This document shows, one piece after another, positions 21,809-34,210 of a DNA stretch of 64,000 nucleotides. A program made the translations under genes and the position numbers. Within the stretch, counting starts at the first letter, position 1, and each line of letters opens with the position of its first letter. The DNA comes from Papilionanthe hookeriana x Papilionanthe teres (Eukaryota; Streptophyta; Magnoliopsida; Asparagales; Orchidaceae): NCBI GenBank assembly GCA_022702705.1, contig CM040421.1, positions 62,494,197 to 62,558,196 of the forward strand. Reading direction: 5' to 3'. The notes beneath the pieces were generated by a model. It saw nothing but the letters and a program-made list of their open reading frames with translations. It ran no database searches and had not been told where the DNA came from.

Positions 21809-21950
21809 AGCTTCGGTAAGAACTTTTGGAGAAATTTTAGTTGAAATAATTAGGCTTAGACTTGGAAAACTATAGTGTCGTAAAAACTATTTTTGTGTGA
21901 AAAGTGTTTTATTGTATAAAAAAGTGTTGTGAAAAAACTGTTTGTGTGAA
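21809..21950 (+). other. Leader stub of the second LTR element
   Basis: About 140 bp of A/T-rich sequence following the PBS, with short repeats of 'gtgtgaaaa' and 'aaagtgttttattg'. It ends where LINE coding sequence resumes, so the element has lost its internal region and second LTR. Confidence 0.55.
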
Positions 21951-22200
21951 AAATAACTCTTTATCTGTATCTAATATATCTATTGTTTGGAGTCACATTC
22001 ATAGAGAGGGAAATCAGCCAGCTAATTGGCTTGCTACTAGAGCCAGTTCATCTGATGTTATTTTATGCACTCCTTATTCTTCTTTGGATCCTAAATCTTC
22101 CACCTTTAGGGAGTTTAGAATTTTGTTACATGGGGACCTGATTTCTTTTCCTCATATCAGATGTACTAGACTCTCTTGATTAATATATTTTTATTTTGCT
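21951..22200 (+). mobile_element. LINE fragment, C-terminal end of RNase H
   Basis: The frame reads IVWSHIHREGNQPANWLATR, the hallmark end of the RNase H domain of plant LINEs (REGNxxANWLA), then a typical tail ending in FPHIRCTRLS and a stop at about 22179. Together with 19665-19794 it is probably one LINE copy that received the LTR element and lost the sequence between zf-RVT and this point. It belongs to a different LINE family from the one that follows at 22208. Confidence 0.8.
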
Positions 22201-22207
22201 GAATATA

Positions 22208-23655
22208 TAAATATGGAACCTTTTTAAATGTTTGGAACTTTTTTGGTTCTCATTTTGGTATTACTTGACGTCAAGATAGCATCCTGGTGAATTATCTCTG
22301 GCGCTGGAAACTGCAAGAGGATTTAAAGGCTTGCCTTCATCGTTTTCCTGTTGTGCTTCTTTGGTTCCTTTAGAATGCTAGGAATGCTCATAAGTACAAT
22401 ACCTCCCCTCCTTCCTCCCTTTCTACCACTTCTTATATTTTAGCTTATTATTATAAATGTTTTAAAGCCACCTCTTTTAATTTACCCCCTATACCTGCCG
22501 CGTACCCGTGTTAGTTCTTTGAACCCCCTTCTTTAGGTTGGGTTAAGCTTAATGTGGATGGTTGCTGGTCCTCCATCTCTGCTGCGGTTGGGGGTGTTTT
22601 TAGGAACCATCTGGGAAAATGTCTATGTTACTTCATCTCACCTGCTATCTCAGATGGCACCCTTATGACTGAATGCTGGGCTGTTTTTTTGGGCATTCAA
22701 ACTGTTGCTTCTTTCTCTTTTAACAATTTGTGTGTGGAGATGGATACAAAAATTCTTTATGATATCTTGTCTGGAAAATCTCCTCCGCACTGGAACCTGA
22801 TTTACCTGCTGCATAGAATTTATTATCTTATTAGTGCCAATAATATAAATGTTATTTGGAACTTCATCTTCAGGGAAGGGAACACTCATGTTGACTGGTT
22901 GGATTGTAGTGCTGGTAATCTCCCTATGGTGGGGTTAAACCCACCCATTTCTCTGCGAACCTACCTGGTCGGGGACTCTTTAAATCTCCTCTATATCAGA
23001 ACTTGATTTTGTTTTTTTTGCTTTATACAATTCCTTTCCATCTGCCACTTTGCTTTTGTGTCTTGCCACTTTAACCTTAACGGTCATTTAGGACACTCCT
23101 TCTGGGCAAGACCAGTCTGGTATCTTCCCTTCTTTGCAGGCTGTCTTCACTGTCCATTGCAGGTTGCTTTTGCTTTGGCTACCAGAGATTCTCCTTTTGG
23201 ATCAATTTTGAATGGAAACCTTTTCAAATGTTATCTATTTGTAAATTTAAAGCTCATGTCTTCTGTGCTACTCTTTTGGACAAATTCTGAACAAGAAGGT
23301 ACCTCAACGGCCACCACTTGTACGGCTACAGGGTAGAAAAATTTCAATTATATTCGCCTTTCATGGCCCTCCAAGTGCACTACAATTATATTTTGGTTCT
23401 GTCTTTTCCTTATTTTTATTTTCAAGGTCTTTAAAGACTCTTACAACTCAGTTTTGGTTTTTGCTTCTCCTTTTGTTCTTAGTGTTCTTTTGTATTTTGG
23501 AGATATTTTTTGCGTAAGTTGTAATGAGGGAAGTGGAACCCTTACGGGTGAGTTGTACTATATTTTCTTTTTGGTTTTAGAATGGGATCCACCTCCCTCC
23601 CCATCTGTAACACATTTTTCATAATTAATGCGTAGGGAGTCACCACTGCTCTTTC
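22208..23655 (+). mobile_element. 5'-truncated LINE with complete RNase H domain and 3' region
   Basis: Starts like the LINE piece at 3932 (TATGGAACC then TTTTTAAATG) and keeps an open RNase H frame at 22554-23006. The domain reads LNVDGCWSS, GGVFRNHLGK, TECWAVFLGIQT, CVEMDTKILYDIL and FREGNTHVDWLD, so the acidic residues D-E-D are kept. The final DWLD has changed from the usual DxLA form. A downstream region at 23058-23336 is open for about 90 codons and is shared with 36245-36643. Translation upstream of 22554 is broken. The 3' end runs into (AT)n at 23660. Confidence 0.88.
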
Positions 23656-23658
23656 CCT

Positions 23659-23659
<1 letters not shown>

Positions 23660-23734
<75 letters not shown>

Positions 23735-23766
23735 TATATACATATACATATATATGTATATATTTA
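23660..23766. repeat. (AT)n microsatellite with TATATAC variants
   Basis: About 105 bp of AT repeat next to the 3' end of the LINE copy. The open frames of Ile-Tyr across it are artefacts. Confidence 0.95.
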
Positions 23767-24049
23767 TAAACAGATATATATTATAACGTTGCCTTTTCAT
23801 TCAAATTTGTGTCTATTTAAATTATTCTAAAAATTAATTTCAAGCTGAAATAAAAATATTTTTTAATATATCATTTCTCTTATTATTATTATATACTTAT
23901 GACCTCAATACTCTTTGTACTATACATTAATTAAGATATTAAGCTATATCACTCACTCTCTTTTTTTTTTCAACAGATAACACATTAATATTTCTTTGAA
24001 GCTATACGTTAGTAAAAATATATTTTGAAAAATAATAAAATGGATTTTT
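23767..24049. other. A/T-rich spacer
   Basis: No gene, no long repeat match that I can recognise. It may be an outer part of the alpha repeat, since block D begins close to 24050 and a shorter version of the sequence could be missing from the other copies. Confidence 0.3.
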
Positions 24050-25604
24050 TTCCAAATAAAATGCATCTATTATTATCAAATTTACTAATTTTCATGCTAT
24101 AATGCAAGTTTTAGGTACTTTTCTTATAATTTTCTCCCCATATATTGTGTGAGCTCGATTTGTACTATGTTTAATGTAAATCATCAATGTATAAGTATTA
24201 TCAATGAAAAATAAAAGGAGTATAACTAGCTTAATTAAATATAAAATAAATTTTTATACTACTGTTAAAAAATAAGGTTATTTTTTTCTTATTTCACCGG
24301 TATCATATGAGTAGTAGTAGGGTGAAAAATTTCTTATACATAAGCTGCAATCAACTGCGTTATAAATTATGCTTAACAAGAAATATAAGCATGTTTGTAA
24401 ATATTTCATATGTTATAATATTTACAATCATTCAAATTCCTTCAAAAAAAATTGTGAATCATTTTGTTTTAATTCATTCAATCAACAACGACAAAAAGAC
24501 AAGTTAAATTAAATTGGGTGGACAAATTAGAGGTAAATTTTGCAGCATTAGGTTATATTTGAGAAAGAAACAAATGGTAAAATAAAACAAGTATTAGAAC
24601 TGCTTACATATATTATTATGCAAATCTAGAAGAAAATTGAAGAGAATTCAACACATTAATAAATTCTCAAAATAACTTTAATCCTGCTAATCTTTTCGAT
24701 GAAGACTTTCAAATAAATAGCCCAACTCCTATGCATGCCATCCAAACACCCATTTTTACCGCCAAACTAAAATTTTTCCTCGCCATTCTGTCTCCATCTT
24801 CCACCATATTTTTCCATCACATAACTTGAACGATCAAATCTCCCATCTCATCTTTCATTTTTTATGCCTTCATCTCATCTTCCTCTTTTATTACCGACAA
24901 AATAAGATAAAAACATTTTCTCCCTGGGTTCATCTACTTTTGCATGAAAAACCCTTGCTTTTTAACTACACGTATCTCTACCCATTCTGGCAGGTTGATT
25001 TCTTCGCAGCCTAGCTCCCATTATGCACCTCGTCAGGAAATCCCTAGTAGTACTTTCTCTTCATGGATCCAAACATTAAAGTGAAGCCCATTTTCAATAC
25101 AAACTCGATATGAACTTACAAACAATACCTCAGATTTGTGAGTGATATTTGTCGATCAACCGCGACAATGATCAATAAGAACCTTATTGTTAGCATGGAT
25201 GTTGGCGCCATTAATTTGCAATGGAGCTTCGTTATCTATAGAAATGTAGACTAATGTTATTTTTTGTGAAAAATGGGATCGTTGATTTGGGGGGGTCGTG
25301 AGATAGAATTTGAAAGATTGGAGTTCTAGAGTAATGTGATCCATTATGAGAAAGGAAACTAATCCCTTTTGCGTTTCTTATTGCTTAGAATTTTCTTTTC
25401 TCCTGAAATATTCTCTCTTTGGAGTTTAAGATGGCAACTCCCATGATTGATTTATAGAAAACATCTTAGAGAGAGATAGAAAGAGAGATTTAAGGTTTCG
25501 ATAAAAAAAATGTGAGTTTATCTATGGCACCTTGGGGCTTTCTTTTTGGAAGCTTTCAATTTGCTTTGGTATCATAGCAAGAAGGTAAGCTTGATCTCAG
25601 AAAA
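24050..25604. repeat. Alpha composite repeat, copy 3, block D
   Basis: Matches 31370-32870 closely and 28000-29462 more distantly (shared 'aaaatgcatct', 'ttatcaatg', 'ctcctatgcatg', 'cttcatggatcc' or variants). It includes a minus-strand At1g01500-like gene fragment. On the right it passes into block E at about 25605. Confidence 0.8.
25000..25344 (-). pseudogene. At1g01500-like gene fragment, copy 1
   Basis: On the minus strand it reads ITLVYISIDNEAPLQINGAN, then a degenerate LRR-type segment, then THKSEVLFVSSYRVCI, LHFNVWIHEEKVLLGI and WELGCEEINLPEWVEI. The order (an 'L-hydrophobic-P...LE-NG' start, 'ESEV.FVSSD', 'FEVW..' and 'W.L.C') resembles the plant-specific family of At1g01500-like proteins of unknown biochemical role. 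In-frame stops follow the first segment and occur again near 25050, so it is a relic. The same fragment is in the other two D blocks, with copy 2 keeping the longest open frame. Confidence 0.55.
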
Positions 25605-25967
25605 ATAACTATTTTTTAATGCTCCAACAGTGCTCCTTTCTGGGTTATATTTTGGAAATTTAGCCAAAAGTTCAAATTTTCGTTTCCTAAAAATCAAGCA
25701 AACAAATAAGATTTGCATATATATCACACAATTCTGATGTATTTACATAAATAATATTTAAAGTTTATTATTTATTTTAGGTCATTTTAGCTATTGCTTG
25801 AAAATTAATAAGAGCTATTATTGAGAAGGATTTGATTAATTGTTTTCTCTTAATTTATTCGGTATTTTATCATCTAACTTTTGAAAGAACTCCACCTAAT
25901 ATGTTTTTCATCAAGAGGGAAGAATTTAAAATAATATTAGTCTAAAGCTAAATTGCAATTATTTTTT

Positions 25968-26041
<74 letters not shown>

Positions 26042-27950
26042 TTGTAGAATGGTAAAATTTGTTTAGATGATCTACGAGATTTAGATGTGATTGCATGATA
26101 CATTCACCTGCTCAGTTTTACTTTGAAATTCATTATTTTATTCTTATTAAAAGAACTATCATTTGTGATTATAAATGTCATGCAACCACATTATTTAATT
26201 TTGAGACCATTCATAATTTTAATGAGTTGAATTTTTAAATATTAAGTTCTTTATTTTAAATAGATTGAATAGAAATTAAGTATTTAAAATCAAATATTTA
26301 ATATAAGCATCTCTATTTTCTGCCTTCTTTTTTGCTAAACTGTATATTATTTGGGGTCTTAGATAATTTTTTTTGATTAATTAAACCTTATTTAAATATA
26401 TTTTAAATTACTCACTAAATATATTTAATTCTAATAAATAATAATGAGTACATTCTCATAATAAATTTAAATGCACTCTAAATAATTTTCGACAGTTCTG
26501 ACATGATTAACATACAATAATCCCTATAATTAAAAAATTCAAATAAGTTAAATGTGTTGTGAAAAACGACGACAATAAAATGAAAATTGGAATGAGAAAA
26601 TCGTAAAACAGCAGGAGACACACAGATTTATGTGGTTTGACAAATTGCCTACTTCTACGGAGTTGCAGAGAATTTCATTTCTTGGAGGATTACAAACCGG
26701 CGATCACGTCGTCTTAGAAGATTACTCTCTCTCTCTCTCTCTCTCTACACCTCTAATCTCTCCTCTCTCACTCTCTCTACCAGAGATCCACCGCGAAGAG
26801 AAAAAACCGGGAAAAACTAGCATAGCAATTACAGTGGACCGGGCTCCATCAATCTTCAACAAGAAAATTAATAGAGAATTTATTTGAATTTGAAATTAGT
26901 CGAATTTCTTTTAAGATATCCAACATAAAAGATTGAACTTTTTTTGTATTCTTCATTAATTTTGAACAATATAGCACAACCTTAGATTTATTATTATTAT
27001 TATTATTATTTTGATAAGGTTCATTGAGCGTCTCCATTATCTGCTATACGATTATCATGAGGAAAATAATACACCACATATAATTCAATTAATTACTATT
27101 GTGAAAAGTTGTCAGTAACGACATCAGCTATTGACGCCACATGCTATCAGGTACGAATAACTTTTGCTGGTTGTTGTATGTCGCCACCTTTCATCGGTCA
27201 CTGAATCCCACATCCAAGCATCCTTAGTTTAAAAGTTAAAACAATGAATATAGCATGCTTGAAACATTCTTTAGTCTGAACATCAAAATTTAGTCGGAAC
27301 GGTTATTGCAAGAGCTTTAACCTGTGACGGGGAACCCCATGCAAGCCACAAGTAAATTTTGAAACTAATGACATCATGAGTTATACAATAAATGTAACAA
27401 AGAACTACTTAAAATGAAAATATTAATTGCTTTTAAATCACATAAAGCCTCTCACGGCTAATGGCGATCATGACATTAGACAACATGTACGTATAAAATG
27501 TAAATATAGGCTACAAACAAAAGACAATAACTTTAGAAACAGCGCATGCAAGAGTTTGATTAGCTATTGTGTTTAGCTTTTCTAACCCTTTGGTTATATT
27601 GATTATTATGGAGCATGACTGAAAATTTTGAAGAAAATATAAAATAATAAAAAGTAAATGATAAAAGATTTCCATGCATCGAGAATGGGAGGCCAGTAAT
27701 GACCTACGACGCCAAATCTTAGTGGTCCTTTGGTCATTTTCAATTAAATTAAAATAACCAAGTTTTACAGATTATATAAATTAATAATAAAATTAAAAAC
27801 TTATTTGATGGATAAAATAATTCAAATTATAAAAGAAATTACCAAATTTACCCCACTAAATCCTAAGGGAAGAGAAATCCCTAAGATGATTAAATTCAAA
27901 TTTGCTTAAACCATAAAATAATACCTGAAAATAAAAAATTCAAATAAGCT
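25605..27950. repeat. Alpha composite repeat, copy 3, blocks E and F
   Basis: Resembles 1-1040 and 42650-44283. It includes an (AT)n tract at 25970-26040, a segment with 'tttgacaaattgcctac' and a (CT)n run at 26700-26770 that is repeated at 43250-43400, and a 'taatgacctacgacg' stretch at 27695. Short frames here (26630-26887) follow the CT run and have no family signature. Confidence 0.75.
25970..26040. repeat. (AT)n microsatellite in alpha block E
   Basis: About 70 bp pure AT. The equivalent position in the alpha copy at 42266-42641 is a much longer AT/ATAC tract; block E at 1-700 and 29463-29900 lacks a comparable run. Confidence 0.95.
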
Positions 27951-28482
27951 GAATGATTCAAAGAACATTCATTTTAAGGACAAATAAGCTAAAACTTTTT
28001 CTCTAAATAAAATGCATCTCTAAACATTTAAGAGTAATTTTTTAATATATATTCCTCACATAATGTGTGAACTTAGTTTGGGCTATGTTTCATGTAAACC
28101 ATCAATGTACAATTATTATCAATGTACAATAAAAAGGAGTAAACAAAACCTTAATTAAATATAAAAAAAATATTTAAACCCTTCTTAAACTATAAAATTA
28201 TTTTTTCTTATTTCACCCCTATGATTTGAGTAGTAGGATGAAAAATTTATTGTGCATAATCTGTAATCAATTCCAAACATTATAATTTCATGAAAAAGAA
28301 AAGTGTCGATCGTTTTGTTTTAATTCAATCAACAAGCAACGAAATAAAGACATGTCAAATTAAATTGGATGTACAAATAAAAAGTAAATATTGTAACAAA
28401 GAGTAAAATATAACATATTAGAATTGCTTACATATATTGGTATGTGACCAATGATCCTTCTCTAGAAAAAAAAAGAAGAGAA

Positions 28483-28484
<2 letters not shown>

Positions 28485-28553
<69 letters not shown>
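28485..28553. repeat. (AT)n microsatellite
   Basis: About 69 bp of pure AT inserted or expanded in block D of copy 4 only. Confidence 0.95.
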
Positions 28554-28555
<2 letters not shown>

Positions 28556-28828
28556 TCAAACTAACTTTAATCCTATTAATCTTTTCAAAGAACACCTCGA
28601 AATAAATAGCCCAACTCCTATGCATGTGACCAAAACACCCACATTTAACGCCCAACTAATATTTTTCCTCGTCATTCGATCTTCATCTTCTCTCCTTTTT
28701 TAATTCACATAATCAGGATCATCAAATCCTCCCATCTCATCTTTCTTATTTTGGGCATCCGTCTCATCTTCCTCTTTTATTTCCTGCAATGTAGGATTGA
28801 ATCTTTTTCTCCTTAGCTTCATCCGCTC

Positions 28829-29190
28829 TCACATAAGAAGCCCTTGCTTTGTCACTAGACTTATCTCCGCCCATTCTGATAGGTTGATTTCTTCACAGCG
28901 CAGCTCCCATCTTTCACCTCGTCGGAAAATCCCTTGTATAGCTTTCTTTCCCTGGATCCAGACCTCAAAGCGAATCTCATTGCCAATACAAACTTGATTT
29001 GAACTTGAAAATACTACCTCTGATTCGTTAGTGATATCCATCGATCGGACACGACAAAGTTCTATTAGAGCCTCTTTATTAGCAGGGATGTTGGTGCCAT
29101 TAACTGCCAATGTAGTTTCATTAATTCTAGGAAGGTAAACTAATGATATCCTTTGTGGGAGATGGTAAGATGGAGTTTGAAATATTGGAA
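28829..29190 (-). pseudogene. At1g01500-like gene fragment, copy 2 (longest open frame)
   Basis: This copy keeps about 110 open codons: ISLVYLPRINETTLAVNG, TNIPANKEALIELCRVRSMD, then SEVVFSSSNQVCIGNEIRFE, VWIQGKKAIQGIFRRG and WELRCEEINLSEWAEI. It resembles the middle of plant At1g01500-like proteins (YLP, LEVNG, LRRDRVD, SEEATYVSTD, FEVYD). This assignment is from memory of family pattern, not a search. Flanking exons are not seen. It sits in alpha block D. Confidence 0.58.
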
Positions 29191-29462
29191 CTCAAGAGCA
29201 ATGTGATCCATTATGAAGAATGGACAACGAATCTCTTTTGCTTTCCTTTTTTATTAGAATTTTTTTTTCTTATGAAGTATTCTCTCTTCGGAGTGTAAGA
29301 TGGCCACCCCATGATGTATTTATAGGGAGCACATAGGAGGAGAGATTTAAGGTTTAGATAAAAAAAATGTGATTTTATCAATGACACGTTGCTGTTTTAT
29401 TTTTGGAAATTTTGAATTGTCTTTGGTATAATAGAAAGCCTGTAAACTTGATGTCATGGCAA

Positions 29463-31370
29463 AAGCACATATTTTTTTATGGTCCAATACTCCACTTTTT
29501 CAGGCTATATTTTAGAACTGCTTTGGCCCTTTCAAATCAATATTTTAACCACGAGTTCAAATTTTTATTTCTTTAAATCATGCAAATAAAAAAGATTTAC
29601 ATATTCATCACACAATTTCTTTGTATTTATTGCTTGAAAAGGTTCTTTCTTAATTTATTTGGTATTTGATCATCAAACGTTCGAAAAATTCCACTTAAAT
29701 ATGCTTTCAATATGAATGAAGAATTTTAAAATGATATTAGTCTAAAGCTAAAATGAAACTATTTTTTTATATGTGCAGTAAATTTTTTTTGGATGATCTA
29801 TGTGAATTTAAATGCGTTTGTATTTTGCGAGCTCAATTCTACTTTGAAATTCATTAGTTACTCTATCTTATTTAATGCACAATTTGAACTTTTTTGTACG
29901 TTTTATTAACTTTGACAAATATAGCACAACCTATATTTTTTTTTCATAAAGTTCATTGAGAATGTCTCCATTATGTTGTGTTTATTTCATGGAAGGTCGT
30001 GTTCTAGCTAAGAAAAATTACATGGGCAAATATTGTTTATGAAACAGATGATAATTTGATTCCAAAGAACAATATATCCTTTTGTCATATTTTATTACAT
30101 ATGCAACAATTTGTGACAAGGAAAACAATTCAACCCATATAATTCAAATAAATCACTCATGTGAAAAGTTATCGGTGGCCACATCTCACATGCCATAGGT
30201 TACAAATAAATTTTGTTAGTTGCTGCATATCGTCGCCTTTCATCAGCGACCAAATGCTGATGAAAGGTGGTGAGGGATAGTGGTGATTTTGAAATTGAGG
30301 AGTTTTAAGAGACATTTTGAAGGAATATTTAGACATAGTGGTGATTCCAAGAAATTGAGGAGTTCTAGAGCTTCACATGAATCCCTTGTACTATCCCACT
30401 ATGATCCCAAATCCTTTAAGCGACAACTAGTAGATACTCGATCTACTCCAACTGTCAAGTGATCAAAGATAGAATTTAGTTTGGGTAGAAGGTTGTGAGG
30501 GATAGAGTTTATGCTTGCTCATATAGGCTTGACAAAGCTTCAAGTGTGACAGAGTCAAATTCAAATTGATTGGATCAAACTTCTATCCAAACTATGCTCG
30601 ATAAGAGAGCTTTGATCAAATTGTAGAATTAGAGGTTGAGCTCTTGGAGAAGGAAGCCTCTTTGGAGCTTGGAAAGGCTTTGAGAATGAAAGGTTATGTT
30701 GTGGAGGATGGTTTAGACTGAATTCCCCTACTGCACCGCTTCCCATAAATCAAGGCCAAAAGCGAAATGTGCCTTCAGCTAAGGCGGACTATGCATGTAG
30801 TAAAAGTAATAATCACGCCTTTAAACAAGTCCAATTTGAGAAGTTTTGATCACATATGAACTACCCCTAAGAGTTTGGAGAGTTAGAAAGGCTGAGGACG
30901 TGGTGTGCTTGTTAAAAAGAATTCCAACTTTCAACAAAGCGAAAGAAGAGAGCTCAGTCACCTTCCTTTGACCTGCTTGGTTTAAAAAATAATGTTGTTG
31001 AATAGTTCATAATTGAAACATTTCTTAGTCTAATGCATCATAGTTTAGTCAGAACTTTTGTTTCATGAGCTTTAACTTTTGACGGGGAACTCCATGGATT
31101 CAATCCATAATTAAAATTTAAAAATATTCACATAATGAATTATACAAGAAGTGCAACATATAGCTACATCAAACAAAATAAAGTTAAATCGATGTCAAAT
31201 AAAATGTGAATATAGGCTGACAACGAAGTCAGTACTTTTAGAAACAACCCTTGCAAGAGATTCATTAGCTATTGCGTTTAATTTTTCTAGTTTTTTGAGT
31301 ACATTGATTATTAGGGAGCATAATTTAAATTTTGAAGCAAATTTAACGTAGATGATAAAAGATTTTCATG
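29463..31370. repeat. Alpha composite repeat, copy 4, blocks E and F with an insert
   Basis: 29463-29900 is a shortened block E; 29900-30260 and 30960-31370 match block F of the other copies (27030-27200 and 27230-27670). Between them is a segment at about 30260-30960 that the others do not have. The end at 31370 leads directly into the next block D. Confidence 0.7.
30260..30960. other. Unique insert in alpha block F
   Basis: About 700 bp not seen elsewhere in the window and richer in coding-like composition than its surroundings. Short stretches read like protein on the plus strand (for example around 30620-30710, a Glu/Leu-rich ELLEKEASLELGKAL segment) but are broken by stops within 30-40 codons. 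The start carries a direct repeat of a 'gtggtgattttgaaattgaggagtt'-type sequence (near 30278 and 30338). I do not recognise a gene family. Confidence 0.45.
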
Positions 31371-32879
31371 CATCCAAATAAAATGCATCTATTATTATCA
31401 AATTTGCTAATTTTGATGCTATAGTGCAAGTTTAAGGTACTTTTCTTATAGTTTTCTCCTCATATAATGTGTGAGCTTGATTTGTACTATGTTTAATGTA
31501 AACCATCAATGTATAAGTATTATCAATGGACAATAAAGTGGAGTATAAATAGCTTAATTAAATATAAAATATTTTTTTAAACTACTGTTAAAAAATAAGG
31601 TCATTTTTTTCTTATTTCACCGGTATCATATGAGTAGTAGTAGGATGAAAATTTTCTTGTACATAAGCTGCAATCAACTGCATTATAAATTATGATTATC
31701 TAGAAATAGAAGCATGTTTGTAAATATTTCATATGTTACACTATTTACAATCATTCAAATTCCTTCAAAAAAAATTGTGAATCGGTTTGTTTTAATTTAT
31801 TTAATCAAAAACGACAAAAAGACAAGTTAAATCAAATTGGATTGACATATTAAATGTAAATATTGCAGCATTAGGTTATATTTAGGAAAGAAACAAAAGG
31901 TAAATTAAAACAAGTATTAGAACTGCTTACATATATTGTTATGCAAATCTAGAAGAAAATTGAAGAGAATTCAACACATTAATAGATTCTCAAAATAACT
32001 TTAAGCCTACTAATATTTTCAATGAAGACCTTCAAATAAGTAGCCCAACTCCTATGCATGCCATCCAAAAACCCATTTTTACCTCCCAACTAAAATTTTT
32101 CCTCGCCATTCTGTCTCCATCTTCCATCCTATTTTTCCATCACATAATTCAAACGATCAAATCTTCCCATCTCAACTTTCATTTTTTATGCCTCCGTCTC
32201 ATCTTCTTCTTTTATTACCGACAAAATAAGATAAAATCATTTTCTCCTTGGTTTCATTTACTTTTGTATCAAAAACCCTTGCTTTTAACCACACTTATAT
32301 GTGCCCATTCTGGCATGTTGATGTCTTCGCAGCCTAGCTCCCATTATGCACCTCATCAGAAAATCCCTAGTAGTGCTTTCTCTTCATGGATCCAAACTTC
32401 AAAGGGAAGCCCATTTCCAATACAAACTCGATATGAACTTGCAAACACTACCGAAGATTTGTGAGTGATATTTGTTGATCAAACGCGATAAAGATCCATA
32501 AGAACCTTATTGTTAGCATGGATGTTGGCTCCATTAATTTGTAATGGAGCTTCATTTTCTTTAGAACTTTAGACTAATGTTATTTTTTCTGAGAGACGGG
32601 TTCGTCAGTTTTGGTGGGTTGTGAGATAGAATTTGAAAGATTGGAGTTCTAAAGTAATGTGATCCATTATGAAGAATGGAAACTAATCCCTTTTACTTTT
32701 ATTATTGCTTAGAATTTTCTTTTCTCCTGAAGTATTCTCTCTTTGGAGTTTAAGATGGCAATTCCCACGATTGATTTATAGAAAACACCTTAGAGAGAGA
32801 TAGAATGAGAGATTTAGGGTTTCGATAAAAAAAATGTGATTTTATCTATTGTTGACCTCACTTTAGGGTTTCGATAAAA
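31370..32879. repeat. Alpha composite repeat, copy 5, block D
   Basis: Very close to 24050-25560. After 'gggtttcgataaaaaa' (32818) it meets a short scar with a repeated 'agggtttcgataaaaa' (32860) and then block A, so blocks E and F are absent. The scar contains 'ttgttgacctcac', also seen at 46562. Confidence 0.8.
32270..32590 (-). pseudogene. At1g01500-like gene fragment, copy 3
   Basis: Minus-strand reading gives APLQINGANIHANNKVLMDL, a stop, then VVFASSYRVCIGNGLPFEVW and IHEEKALLGIF, followed by stops and WELGCEDINMPEW. Same relic as 25000-25344, with independent point changes. Confidence 0.55.
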
Positions 32880-34116
32880 AATTTTTTTTGGAAATTAGGA
32901 AACTTTGTTCAATTTAGGTGGATGGGTAGGGTGAAGTGTGGTGAAAGGGGTGTGAGTGTAGTGCATGTGTGAGCGGAGTGACGAGCCAAGTCATAAGGAG
33001 TTTTCATAAGGCCTCATGGCCTTACTGAAACTCTTTTTTAAAATTCACCATGTTGGTTTAAGCCAAATCAACTGAATGTTGAGGATTTATGACAACCCAT
33101 AATGAGACTACAAAATAGTCAAGAAGTGGTTTGAGTTTTTATTTGAGGTGGATTCCATCACTAGTCTTGTGGGATAATCAATAAGAAAGTCCTATGGTTT
33201 AATCCTAAGCTCTAAAACAAAAATTGGACCTCACCAGAATTGGGGTCAACAAGCTTCATCGTGAATCAATCGATAATCACTAAGGCTGTTGATATCTTTT
33301 ATTCCCATTAAAATTTTCAACTCTAATCATGTTTTCAGTGGTTTGTATTTGGCTTCATTGTTTGTACACAACTCTATCAAGTAGTAGGAGAACCTCAACA
33401 TTCCATGCGTCGGGGTGAAAAAGATTGATTAGATACATGCTTTACTAAGAATTATTACTTTCAATTATTTATTTTGTTACATTGAAGAAGCTCAATCAAA
33501 GTACATCTCCCAACATTGCACATTTGGCTTTCTAAATTTTAAAGGACACTCTGCTGAGAACGTGTGTGTCACCAAGAAGTCTATTACAAGTTATCCTTTA
33601 ATGATGCACAAAGGAATGAAATTTATATCAAATTACAATAATATCATTGACCACCCTTGCTAATCCTTCGAAAAATGCTGGTTGAGTCATCAAATATTGT
33701 AATGGATGAGACCTTGAAATAAGGTTGACCTTATGTGAAAGAATGTAATTTCTAATTTTTTTATATAACAAAGATTAAAGCTTGGATTGAAGGGTACTTT
33801 ATTTCGTAGGAATTAGAGCGATGACTTAAATAATAGAGAGTAGTTTCTTTAATCTTGTCATTAACTTGTGCTATCGTGATAAAGTTCCAAAATTAACTGG
33901 AGCTTCGAGGCCGTTAAGATATGAGGTGTCATCAAATACTATTTTATGCTTTTAAAAACACGTTGACATTTATTGTTCCATGTAAATGTAAACTCCTTAT
34001 TGGTCAACACAGTAAAATGTCTTTGATATGAGCAATCCACCAATGACAACATCAAAAATTTAGTTGTTGGATATGTAAATAGATAACAATTAAGACGTAT
34101 GTGTGCAAATCTCCCT

Positions 34117-34119
<3 letters not shown>

Positions 34120-34208
<89 letters not shown>
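34120..34208. repeat. (AT)n microsatellite, left side of a LINE insertion
   Basis: About 89 bp AT repeat. With 35064-35131 it corresponds to the single AT tract of the empty copies at 2287-2320 and 18154-18169. Confidence 0.95.

Positions 34209-34210
<2 letters not shown>

Larger units (their letters stand above)
28000..29462. repeat. Alpha composite repeat, copy 4, block D
   Basis: More diverged than the other D blocks. It contains an (AT)n tract at 28485-28553 that the other D copies lack at the equivalent position ('gaagagaattcaacacatt'). It directly follows block F of the previous copy, so copies 3, 4 and 5 stand head to tail. Confidence 0.75.
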
